Source: Rotaria sordida
Taxonomy: Eukaryota; Rotifera; Eurotatoria; Philodinida; Philodinidae
DNA: 64,000 nucleotides
NCBI GenBank assembly: GCA_905250125.1
Contig: CAJNOL010001261.1
Location: 1 to 64,000 of the forward strand
Reading direction: 5' to 3'
Positions 39,725 to 51,313 of this stretch are shown one piece after another (position 1 is the stretch's first letter; every line of letters begins with the position of its first letter). A program made the position numbers and the translations under genes. The notes beneath the pieces were generated by a model, which worked only from the letters and a program-made list of their open reading frames with translations, was not told where the DNA came from and did not search any database.

Positions 39725-42700
39725 AAATGAAAACAAAATTTTTTTTGTTTTGTTTTATCTAAAAAAATTTTTTATTCTGGAATGATGATCAAATAATTAA
39801 ATGAAATTTCATTGCAAGAAACAGAAACAAAAAAAAAGAAAAGCGTTTTGTATACATTAGTCTAGTAGTTATTATCCTAAAATAGTCGATCAAGAAAAAG
39901 AAAACAAGCGAAATATGGAACAAGAAGAAGAAAAACCGGCGAGAGAGAGAGAGAGAGGAAGAAAGAACATCAAAAGACCTAAGCTAAATAGCAATAAGAA
40001 AGAGAATATTGTATGATTATTCTTATGTCTCATTGTTTTCCTGATCAAATATATAATGACAACAGAGCAAGAAAGAAATCGATTGAAAAAAAACACATTT
40101 CTCGAAGATATTTATTATTTGCACATATGTATTATATCAATTATGAGTCGATATCAATCAAATGATTATGATAAGATAATGAAATGAAATATTGCGACTT
40201 TGTTTTTGTCTAGAACAATTAAACAAAAATAAAGAATATTTATGTGAATGATTAAAACAACAAGAAAAAAAAAATGTTTTCTCATATAGTTAATAATTTT
40301 ATTTCATGTCTATCGACCAACGAGATTATTTGCTCTTTGTCTATCTTTAGGGAATTTGACTCTTGTATTAAAATACCAATAGTAACATACTGTGCAGGTT
40401 ACGATAAGTGTTACATGCATATTAAATTTTACATTTATTGTAAAAATATGAGCACAAGAGAAAAACCAAAAAAAGAATAGAACACACATTTCAAACCAAA
40501 TATTAATATTCAACAATAAGGATGATTTTCTAAGTAGTTTCTTTTCTTTCAGTTATTTATATTAATGAATTTCTTGCATGTTTATTCATTTTATTTTCTT
40601 CTTTAATTATCACCTGCTTACATTTTGATGTCGTCACATATTATGCTTAGGAAAAGTTAATTTTCTTTCATTTATTATCATCAGAAAGATTTTTCTATGA
40701 CGCCATATATGTCAGCTACATTCTCTTTTTTTTTTTGTTTCTTTCAACGTTTTTACTAAGAGAATGGAAAACATATTATAGATCAATATTCTCGTTGGTT
40801 TTTTTTTTCTTGTACGAAGTGAATATATAAGATTTATTGCTTGAGGTTAAATACGAGAATGTTTTATGATGAGAAAAACAGGAAAAAAAAAGACAAATCT
40901 ATCAGCATTGTTGAAAAACTATTGGTTTTCACGAAATATTTAGAATTGTAGAGACGCAGATTTAGATATAGAAAAAAAAAAAATCTTCTTTTTTTTTTCA
41001 AAACAATATTTATTTGTTTTTTATCATTATTATTATATAAAAGATAATAACAGGAAAAAAACAGTATCAAAAGAGGGAATGTCAACAAATGTTAATGACA
41101 GTAGCAAACAACAAACTTATAATAAGGATGTGCACGAATGCTTGCTTGTAGTAATTGACTTTTAAAACTATCTGTTTATCAATTTGATCTCCATCTGTTG
41201 GATTATCTATTCTTTTTATTTAATCGTTAAAGGACAACTTTCTTGTTCAATGAGAATAACAGGAAATTGTATAAAGGCTGTGTAAATATTGATACATTAA
41301 CTAGACTTATTTCTATTATACGAATTATGACCTTATTGATTTTATTTATCATGATATGTCTATCATTAATATTGCATAATTTAGCTTGTATATGATGCTT
41401 ACATATATATATTGATAAGTACTCAATACTTATTTGCTATTTTTGTTAATGTAAGAATCTGCTTCAATAAACCTAATCATTACAAAAACCAGAATTATTC
41501 ATAGCTATTAAGATATGTTGTTGATTGTCCTTAGGCTAAAAGCAACAATAGTATTCATTATAATCGACATTGTCGTAGTTTCATATCATTAAGTGTTATT
41601 AGTTTGTATTTTTATTAGTACTTTGTTAAAGGTTAGAATTCACTGGATTTGATTTACAATGACCTAACATAAATAATCTCTTGACTTTGACATCGATAAA
41701 AATTTCTAATAAATTTTATAGTTAAATAATTTGAATTTTTATTTAATAAAAGATTTTCTATATGTTTGTTTTTGGATCTATCAAATCAATGCAAATGATA
41801 TAAATTTTTGTTGAAACTGTAATTATAGATGTACCAAGACTCTCGGTCTAAATCGTGATTTCGGTGGAATGTACAGTTCATGCTCATACTCATGAGTGTG
41901 AGCGGTTTTCCTTACTGGAATAGGGGAGAAAGGTTACCATTGGGTATAAAATTTGACTAAAGGTTTTTGGGGTCGAGGAATTCGAATCTTTAATTAGTTT
42001 CTTAAAATTTTGAGTTTGACTTTTTTTTTTAGTTAAAAAAGTTCAAACTCAAAATTTTAAGAAATTGATTACCGATTCGGATTCCTCGACCCTGAAAACC
42101 TTTAGTCAAAAACAAAAATATTGATTATCAAATAAAATCTAGGTCAGTTTACTGGATATTCAATAGAGCTGAGTAGTACGCAGTTCGATTGAGTACTCAG
42201 GCGGACTAGTACTTAGTCAACCAATTGGAATTGGAACTGGTGCGTACCTAAATCGAGACTGACATTCATCAATATCAAGACCGATTGTATTATTTTGCGG
42301 ACGATCCTATTGATAGATTCTGAATATTGAAATTTCTTCTTAGATTCTAAAGAAATACAAAGGAATATTCAATTGGTATTTCAAATTTTGTTCTCAAATT
42401 ACATGATTAAATAAATATAGAATCAATTTAGATAACAGTCGATATAGATTAATTATTCAATAAAATCATCTGTTTATTGATAAAAGAAATGATTATAAAA
42501 TATTTTTAAATAATCAAAGTAGAAATATTATTCTAAATTTATATTTTATAAATTATTTTATTTATCAGGATTTACTAAATATAATTTTAATTTTAATATT
42601 GATCGATTATAAAGAATCTTTTAGAATACTATATTTATTTTAATAATGTATATATATGCGAAAATTTCATTTTGATCACATGACTTACATAATTAAACAA

Positions 42701-43566
42701 CTATTCTTGAATATTAAGTTATTTTTCTATTATGTTTTTTATTAATCAAACAAAAATTTCAATCATATTTATTTTTTTTTTTTGAAAAGTTTCATAGAAA
42801 TAAAATGTGAATGTCGTATTTTAACATTTTCTCGTCAATACGCGAACTGAAAATGTTATTCTGTTCTTTACCATATATATTCGTCTGACTCTTTCCAGAC
42901 TTATGACGAATAAAAAAATTGATTATTCTATTGATTCCAATGCCTATACATGCAGTTCTATTCATAATAATTCATAAAACGAAAGCAAAAAAGCATTTTT
43001 GTTGCATTCATTAGAAACAGAATAGAAAGAAAAGAAAATTACTAGTCGGTTACAGCTGTTTGTTTCTTTTTTTCTTGAACTTTCATCGATTATCAAAGGG
43101 AATAGTCGTTTTTTTTTTGTGTACCACGTATGCCAACCTTTTATTTCTTTCGTTTACAACTAACGTAAACGGAAGCGAGTATCAGAATAGTCATTAGATT
43201 TTTTATTGCCATACATTCGTTTTTTTTTCTCTAGTTCATTTACTGTTTATTAAATGTTCGTATTGCATTCCACTTGGTAATAGAAAAGATAAATAAATTC
43301 CCATACGTATCAGTACGAAAGATAAGCAAACTTGCTTGTTCTTTTCTTTTCTTTTCTTTTTTCTATTTAGCAATTATCATTTTTTTTTTCTCTTGGTTAT
43401 AGATAACTAACTGTAATAGTAATTCTTCACTGTAGAAAAAAATAAAGGTTTGTTCTATGCGTAATAGACAATAAAAAAAAAGATAGACATTTGATTAGTG
43501 CTGTATAACAACTGACAAACTACAATTTTATCACATTGAAAAGGTTAAATTTTGATTGGCAACACG
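39725..43566. other. intergenic between rapsyn and the cysteine-knot gene
   Basis: About 3.8 kb with no credible gene. Open frames are short and low-complexity. It contains a GA-rich run near 39941-39958, homopolymer T/A runs, an inverted repeat (41952-42110) and a TTTTC-type run near 43340. A less AT-rich patch at about 42150-42300 is unexplained. The left part must include the rapsyn promoter, which I could not define. Confidence 0.6.
41952..42110. repeat. compact inverted repeat (MITE-like)
   Basis: The left arm TTTGACTAAAGGTTTTTGGGGTCGAGGAATTCG... and the right arm ...ATTCCTCGACCCTGAAAACCTTTAGTCAAA pair over about 75 nt each, around a T-rich centre near 42030. It is a near-perfect palindrome with no coding capacity. 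Confidence 0.82.
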
Positions 43567-44010
43567 ATGCGTCGACCCTTTATTATTCATGCAACATTTT
43601 GTATACTTTACATCAATATATTATTTCAAAAAACTGACGCTGTCAATAAACGATTTTATTGTAAGTCATTATTGAAACTTCTAAAAATTTATCATTACAT
43701 ATTATAATAGATTTTTTTGTAGTAAAATAAAAATTGTTTTTTTTGTCTAGCTAGTGGTATTGCTGATCTCGTACGAACAGCATTTAAACGTGGTTTAAGT
43801 CGTTTTATAAATTATCAAACATCTTATAGTTCTGATGTATTTCATTATACTCAAGCATTACAACATGGTTATGATGGACTTTTTTCAGGTGAATCATGTC
43901 GATTATCACCAATGATATGTTCACATGATGAACAATGTTGTACACGACGATGTTTATGTCGTCGATGGTTAACCATGGGTGAAGAACGATGTATAAGAAA
44001 ATGTTTATAG
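43567..44010 (+). CDS. secreted cysteine-knot-like small protein
   Basis: Two exons, 43567-43660 and 43751-44010, give 117 aa. The N-terminus (about 1-25) is a plausible signal peptide, ending near TDA. A middle region (about 30-78) has no cysteine. The C-terminal 37 residues carry eight cysteines at 81, 88, 94, 95, 99, 101, 112 and 116, spacing C-x6-C-x5-CC-x3-C-x-C-x10-C-x3-C. The opening C-x6-C-x5-CC-x3-C-x-C is the pattern of inhibitor cystine knots, found in animal peptides with many roles (channel or receptor ligands, protease inhibitors, agouti-like signals, defence). The basic, disulfide-rich tail suggests a processed extracellular peptide. Function is not identified. The orphan gene downstream starts only 123 nt after its stop. 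Confidence 0.72.
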
Positions 44011-44133
44011 ATAACAATAACAAAAAAAAAATAATAATAATAATAATACAATATTCTCTATTACTATGACAGCATATATATATCAAATATTCTTACATCT
44101 GTTTTTTTTTGTGTCTTTCTTCCTGATTTAAAA

Positions 44134-44900
44134 ATGATTAAAACATTCGATTTATTAAATATACCTTATTGTACAAAAGATCTTTATCCTTATTATAAAT
44201 CTCTTTTGACTTCGAATGAATTATTTTATTTAAAACAATATTTTTATTATCAAAAAAATCTTGCTGTACATTTAATGAAATATCAATATTTATTAACATC
44301 TAAATACAGATCTCAAGGTATTCGATTTAATTATAAATTATATATATAGATAAAAAAATATTTGACAATTTTGGATTTACACTAATACGTACAAAACCAA
44401 ATTTATTTATTATAAATGAAAAACGATTTAATCGAATATTAAATTTATTTAATATTCAACAAAATCATTTACAATTTATCAAACCATATCAAATACAATC
44501 TCATTTGAAATCTGATATGATTCCTATTTCAAGTGATAATATTGAATTTCATAGAAAAATGATAAAATTAAATACATGTTCTACATTAACTGCTAATGGT
44601 CACGGAATATCTAAGATAATATATTCATCGATTAATTATGATATAGAACAATTAAATTATCGTACAATATATGAAGATATAAGTCTATCAAAAGTATGTC
44701 AAAATATATCTGATCGATTTTTATTTCGACGAGTAAATAATCCAAAATTTTTTGTATTAAAATATCTCATTAGTTTAAATGTAAATGTTTTATATTATTC
44801 ATTTTCTTTTTTATATAAAAAAAATGCAAATGTAAATTTTAGTTTTATGTTAAATTTAAAGTTTTCAATTTTTATTATATATAATCAGGTATACGGGTGA
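44134..44900 (+). CDS. orphan protein, possible 32-nt intron
   Basis: Exons 44134-44317 and 44350-44900 join in frame (244 aa) across a 32-nt GT...AG segment. Without removing that segment the frame stops at 44349. The product is rich in Ile, Asn, Lys, Tyr and Leu, has no signal peptide, and shows no domain I recognise. The last 50 residues (from RRVNN) are very hydrophobic and begin at GTAAAT, the commonest donor sequence in this window. The real last exon may therefore end at about 44731 and continue downstream, where I could not find a clear partner. A decaying gene is also possible. Confidence 0.45.
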
Positions 44901-46589
44901 TACTTTCATAAAGAAAAAGAAAAGTGAAAATTAAAATATTTCAATGTTCGAATGTATATAAAATTTCTGATTTTAAATTGCAAATGATTTAGTCAATGAA
45001 ATTTTCAATCTCTGTTTATGAAAAGAATGAATTTTTTTTCTTATCCTTGTGTTAAGTACTTGAGAGAAATTCGAGTTAAGATGAAAGGTAAAAAATCGTT
45101 ATTGTATAAGAGTTGAAATACTTTTTAAATGCACAAACAACATCTTCATTATTCATAGCGGACTATATCAAAAGGAAAGATCGTTCCAGTTTGTCTCCTT
45201 TCTTTTTTCGGAAAGGAAAATGAAAGTGTCATCTCCTAGTCAGATGACAACATTAATAAAATATATACAAAAAAACAAATTCATTCTATAATAATTTTAA
45301 TCAAAACTGAATACTCATGCAACGCCTACTGATGTTAACCGTACATAATAAACGTCAGATATGTCTGACATTCAATATATACCACTAATAGTTTACATGA
45401 TTCACTATCGATGGATTTACACTTTCCGTAAATCATTTGGATAAAAAGAAATGAATAAAATGACTGACGAGAACAAAGATGAGGTAAGAATGAGTTCGGG
45501 TTATAAGCAACGGTACGTTTTGATTCTAGGATAGACTCAACATTTTTTATAAGACCTGCTTCTAGAAGTTAAAGAGAAGAGAAGACGAGCTTTTTTTTAA
45601 TGCCATTTAGTTCAAATAATGAAGAAGACATGCTCACATAAAAAAAAACCATATTGCATTGTAATTCTTATTCACTGTTGAAAATGTGTAATAGGTATGT
45701 AAATCTTATTTTAGAGAAAGATTTCCACTTCAAGTCATTGCCAATGTGTGATCCAAAATTTACTTATACAAAATTCAATATTTCCTCAAAAACGTTTTTT
45801 TAAGTCTGTTCGACCAAGAAACAGTTACAAATTATCTGCTTAAATCTATCAATTTGATAGAAGAAAAAAAAAGTATTTTAGTCTATAAAGCGACAATCTA
45901 AGGTAGGCTTGGACTTATCCACATCATGTAGTTCTGTCAGGGTAAATGTCTCCCTTATACTCTCACTCATACGTTTATTCTCAAACCCTACACTTATCCT
46001 TACTATTCATTTTTCTTTGTTCAAATAATTAACGAAACATAAATCCCCAAATACAAGAAAAACGGCTAATTAGAAAACTCAACCGATAATAAATTATGTA
46101 TTCGATTACTAATCATTATCTAGAGTTCAATGAGTATAGAATCTAATAGAATGTATCTCATAGCTACAAAATCAAAATGAACTATACATTTTGAAATATT
46201 AATATGCAATGAGTAACAGTATTTTTAATCACAAAATGTTCTTTCAGTATTCATTTCATATTATTATTTCTCAATAAAATGTAAGTGCAACTACTGATCG
46301 ACGATAACCTTACCTTTACTCTGTGATGTTTTCTATAATATCATATTTTTGTTTAAGAAAACAGCTCATTAAAAGCAATTTTTTCTGAGTATACAAATGT
46401 ATATGAGTCATTTCAGACAAAATAGGATATGCCCATCTTTCATTTGACGCTGGTTCTTTACAAAAATGATTTTTCTGAATAAATCTTTTTAGCATAGACA
46501 TATGTAAAAATGTTGATTCTTTCAATTGACTATTAATTATAAAGTAATTTACGAATATCTCTGTCATCATACAAGAAAAGGAAAACCGG

Positions 46590-46975
46590 AAAACTTCGGA
46601 AAAGACTCTACGGCACGAACTGTATCTTTGATAAAATTTTTAGCAAGATCGAATACTTCCGGAAAACTTCCTCTTAAAAACCGTTTGTAATTGGTTTTCA
46701 ACTTCTTATTCAGTTATAAGAATATTTTTTCATTTGTATATTCAAAGAGATTTCATAATCTCAGAAGTTGTCTACAGAATGTAATATTTATTTTGCAAAA
46801 ATTCTGCGTCAATTCAGAATTTTTTTAAAACTAAAATGTATACAGTGAAAGACAATGTCCGTTAACACTATTTTGTTTTTACTATAATAACTCTTCTGAA
46901 TAAACGTCTCTCTAATGCTGATTTTTTTTCTGGATATTTAGAATAATTCTTCATACATGCAATACATAAATTTTA
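46590..46975 (+). repeat. dispersed repeat, copy B
   Basis: Collinear with 36390-36720 in the same orientation, with substitutions and some extra bases (about 46740-46870) relative to copy A. The conserved core is the CGAACTG-ATCTTTG-T-AAATTTTTAGCAAGAT block and the TCTCTAATGCT block. Confidence 0.7.
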
Positions 46976-48116
46976 ATTTTGCGATGTTACTAAAGAATGA
47001 TTTTATCCATATGTAGAATAAAAGTTTAACTTTTTATAACACACAAACTTGAATTCTAATAATTAACAATGTTTAGAATACAGAGTATTATTTCAAAAAA
47101 GAAAAATTACATGATTTCAATTACATAGTTGTCAAAGTTTTTTCTTAAAAAAAAAACATTTGCCTATTAAAATCAAATTCATATTTTAGGCTCTGATGAA
47201 TTCAATATCATAGACAGACTCTCTTTGATTTTCTTTCTTGAAAGAAAGAAATGTATGACATGTATTGATTTTTGCTAACTTCAAATAAAAAAAAAAGGAA
47301 AATATATGTGCAATGAACTGAATCAGATTGTATTATTCATACATTCATTTTCTTCTGAAAATAGCAATGAAACGTTTTTCCTATTCATTAATTCATTTGT
47401 ATAAAATATTAAACTTTTTTTTTCTCTTGTCTATGTGTTCAATTGCTTGAGGCTATTTAAAAAATGATAAATACCTACTGGAATAGTCCCAAAACAGATG
47501 ATGCCCAATTCTCCTCCTCACTTTCAATCATTCAAATGTCAACATGTCTACTGACAATTCATTATTCACCTCTACTTTTTTTTTCCCTTTCTTTTGTCGT
47601 TTAATCTCATATCAATTTTTTTAATTACTTTTCTATATAGTTCATTTCACAATTGATCGATTTGCTATATACATTTTTTTTTACTTGTCATCATCTACTC
47701 GAATTACATCGATTGTAGAATCTATTTTCATACTAATATATGTGTTTTCATGAGTGTGAAATCATTCATATATGTATAGAGACAAGAAAAAAAAAGCTAA
47801 TCGAAATTTCTTTTTTTTTTGGCTATTCTCGGTGCCATATGTACACATATGCATAGGATCACAATGTGCGAAAGAGATTAAACATAGACATTCATACACA
47901 CACACACACACAATCGTTTTTCTTTTTCTTCTCGATGCCTGCAAGCTGTCTTACATTAGCTTGTCATTTATGAGCTTTATACATATAAATGTATGGAAAT
48001 GTTCAATGTATTGCTCTTGTAAAAGTATGTAGATTTGTATCAATGAAATTTGTTATTGTTGTTTTTTGTCATGAGATTAAAAAGATTAGTTGATCAGTGA
48101 ACCATAGAAATTAAAC

Positions 48117-48143
48117 AATAATAATAATAATAATAATAATAAT
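48117..48143. repeat. AAT microsatellite
   Basis: About nine AAT units, upstream of the orphan membrane-protein gene. Confidence 0.9.
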
Positions 48144-48401
48144 ATCCTTTTCATTTTCTTGTCAATTGTTCTGTTCTTTAGTAATCGATTTTATCAGACT
48201 ATAGATTAATATAAGAACATAGTATGCCATTGAATTCAAGTGGTTCGAATTGCTTGTGTATGATTGTTTGAATGTTGTTTATGCATGCATGCTTTTATGT
48301 ATGTATAAAATACAGACAAACATTAATTGAATGAACATACTTATTATCATCAGCTTTTGGCAATACAGAAAAATTTTTCTGTTATTCTATTTCAGAAAGA
48401 C

Positions 48402-49382
48402 ATGATCAACATACAAATATATATTATTATTATTGGAATGACTCTCAGTCAAGCATCTAATATTGTTTATTTGGAAAATTGTACATATTCAGTAGATCTT
48501 TATAAAGAATATTTGAATATGTTATGGTCATCAAATGATTCTCGTACATTACATATACAAGCTGTTTATTCATTATCATCAAATAAATCCTTAATTCCTG
48601 GTCATATTTATACATATTCATCACGATTAGTTGCTGTCATACCATTTTTTGTTCAATGTATATCAACAAAAAATCTTCCATCAACATTGTATTTACCATT
48701 TACACAATGTTCATCAACAATAAAAAATTATATTCTTCAAAAAAATTCTGAATCAACACGAACAAATTTAAATTTAAAAACAATATTAACAATGAATAAT
48801 GTGCCATTACTTTATATAGGTGAATATAATCTTCTATTATCAAATTGTTCATTTCAATATAATTCAACAATATATAAATTAAAATCAAATGAAATATTTT
48901 CATTTCGTATTGAATATGAAAGTTCAATATTAACAAATTGTTATTCATGTAATCAACGTACATCAATATGTTATGATAAAACATGTCGATGTAAATCTGG
49001 TACATTACCTATAAAACTTTATCATGATAAACAATATTGTATTGATATAACAAAAAATTGTACAATTGATTCTCAACGTTGTTTATATTCTAAATCATTA
49101 AGAAATAATAATTATTTTAATGAATTAATATTTATATTAATTTTATTAATAAGTTTTGTATTTATATTATTTGTATTATTAATATGGTATTTATTTCGAA
49201 ATTTAAAACAAAATATTGAAAAAGATATTGATTCTAATCAATCAATTTTTATTATTGATAAACATGAACAAACAATATCAACATTATCATCAATTGATTC
49301 AATGAATTTAAATATTGAAAATGAATATCCGAAAATAATTGGAGAAAAAAATAATGGTGAAATTCTTTTTATTTTAGCCTAA
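48402..49382 (+). CDS. orphan single-pass (type I) membrane protein
   Basis: Single exon, 326 aa. The chosen ATG (48402) begins a signal peptide (about 1-19, a run of Ile/Met/Leu ending near SQA). It lies 6 nt after a splice-acceptor-like TTCTATTTCAG, which argues for this start over an in-frame ATG at 48327. The extracellular part has several N-glycosylation sequons (NCT, NDS, NKS, NCS, NST). A cysteine cluster (about 180-228, with C-x2-C and a C-R-C-K-S-G segment reminiscent of an EGF-like end) precedes the membrane. A strong hydrophobic helix spans about 240-265, followed by a cytoplasmic tail of about 60 residues. No family is recognised. It looks like a cell-surface receptor or adhesion molecule, by architecture only. 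Confidence 0.75.
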   Translation: MINIQIYIIIIGMTLSQASNIVYLENCTYSVDLYKEYLNMLWSSNDSRTLHIQAVYSLSSNKSLIPGHIYTYSSRLVAVIPFFVQCISTKNLPSTLYLPFTQCSSTIKNYILQKNSESTRTNLNLKTILTMNNVPLLYIGEYNLLLSNCSFQYNSTIYKLKSNEIFSFRIEYESSILTNCYSCNQRTSICYDKTCRCKSGTLPIKLYHDKQYCIDITKNCTIDSQRCLYSKSLRNNNYFNELIFILILLISFVFILFVLLIWYLFRNLKQNIEKDIDSNQSIFIIDKHEQTISTLSSIDSMNLNIENEYPKIIGEKNNGEILFILA

Positions 49383-51313
49383 ATTCTTTGGTTTTTCTCT
49401 CTCATTCTTTTTCTTTTTGTTTTATATTTACTAGTCATACGTTTATTAATAAATATTAAGTTTTTCTTTTACTAGTCTTCGGTTATGACGAATTCTAATA
49501 AAATTAGGACATACTGATGCAGCATTAAGAAACACTATTGACTTTATAAATTTTTCAATAAGATTAAAATTTCGGCTATGGAACATGAGTTGTTTCATTT
49601 TCGATTTAACATCTATAATTAGACATAACTGATGCATCACTATCTTATGAATAAATATTATGGTGAATTATTTTATGAGAATAGGAAATTAAATATGGCA
49701 GATAATCGTTTTTTACATATTGGATTTTATTAAAAATTTTAACAATTATAGCCAGTCTTACAAATTAACATTCAAAAGAAAGTTACTATATTATAGGAAG
49801 AGATTACAAAAGTATTGATAAAAGTTACGATCTAGTTCCATATCTCTTTTCTCATATGATTTCTAATGAAATAAAATCGTGTTTATTGTTTCATATTTCG
49901 ACGATAAACTATCCTTTAATATTTACGAAGAAAATTCAATTTCAATAAATTACACTTCATGGTTAACTAACAAGATATGTAATCGTCTGTTTCGCCAACA
50001 AATAGTCGTGGCAGCAATAATTGTATGATTTGAATAGTTTCAATTAGTATTTGATTCTCCTACGGGATACACACATCTTTACTCGTTCTCAGCCAACCGT
50101 CGATGCACAGCATAAGGGTCGTATTTACACCATGTTTTGCCTCATACGGCTTATTTTCATTCCTTGAATTGCACTCTTGGTAGCATCCTACGTATGTTTT
50201 CTGTTATTATACGAGCCATTGCATTACATAAATAACATTCCTGTATATGGGGATTAATCATCACAAGCGACGTACAAAATAGATGGATGAAAAAGAAGCA
50301 CACACAGACGCAGAAAAAAGCTTTAGTTTCAAGGATGTATTTTTTAACAAGTAACTCACTACAGTCGTTTCTAAACGTTTACGAACTGTTGTTTCGATAT
50401 GTACCAAGCAATACTAGTGGAGTTTGGATAAAATTTCTATTAAGTATCTAGAACACAAAAGAATGGATTCTATCATCTATGGAAATTACCTATGAAAAAA
50501 AAAAGATGAACGAGGAATATGCAAAGATATACATATGCTCGATAACTCAATATTAATATCATGTCAATAATCATGTGGCAAGACATGGTGATTTTTTTTT
50601 CAGAGCGCACATCGCATCATCGAATAAATCTCAACAAAATCTATCCATCGATGCTTAAACTAGCTCAAAAAAGTTAATTGTGATCTGAGATTAACAGGAA
50701 AAAAAGAGTAAACATCGTTCCAGCTCGACAAAAGGCTTCCATGAAACATTACCAATCGATTCAGCTGGATATATTAGATAAAATCCTTATGATTCTTTGA
50801 TTTCGTGTAAAAAACGGGGTAAAATCAGCGATCAGAGCAATGGTTATTTCCACTGAAATGTAAACGATCATCGGTACAGAAACCGTTTTTGAGTTGATCT
50901 ATTCGACCTATCCGTGTGCTAGAGCACATGGTACTCGATTAGTGGCGTCCTCTATGGTTATCTCTGTGAAAAAAGAAAATTTCTATATTACTTCTTTCTT
51001 TCTTATTTCATTTTAAATTTAATATTTTTCGAAAAAAAAATCTCAAGATTATTTAATATATATTATTAAATGGCTAATGAATTCAACCAATTAACATTCG
51101 CATTCAAATACCAGCTGATTCAAATTCTTCATTTTATCTATTTTTTTCATTCAAGAGTATTATTTATTTATATTCTTTCTTTATATGTTTATTAATACAA
51201 ACTATTTCAAACAATGAATAGTGCGGGTTAGAAAGATTAAATGAATTCATTTTTTTCCTTAAAAAAACAAAATATTTTCTATTTTTCTTTTAGCTCTTAG
51301 TTTAGCTGCGTCC
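49383..51313. other. intergenic / ATG4 upstream region
   Basis: No gene called. The stretch around 50000-50960 is less AT-rich than its surroundings yet has no open frame above about 60 codons, so it could be repeat-derived or hold a 5' non-coding exon of ATG4. The segment ends TTTTTCTTTTAG at 51293, an acceptor-like site 20 nt before the ATG4 start. Confidence 0.5.

Larger units (their letters stand above)
44901..48401. other. intergenic with dispersed repeat and microsatellites
   Basis: No credible gene in 3.5 kb. It holds copy B of a dispersed repeat (46590-46975), a CA run near 47896-47912 and an AAT run at about 48117-48143. The antisense open frame at 46316-46570 has no recognisable feature and is not called. 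Confidence 0.6.
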
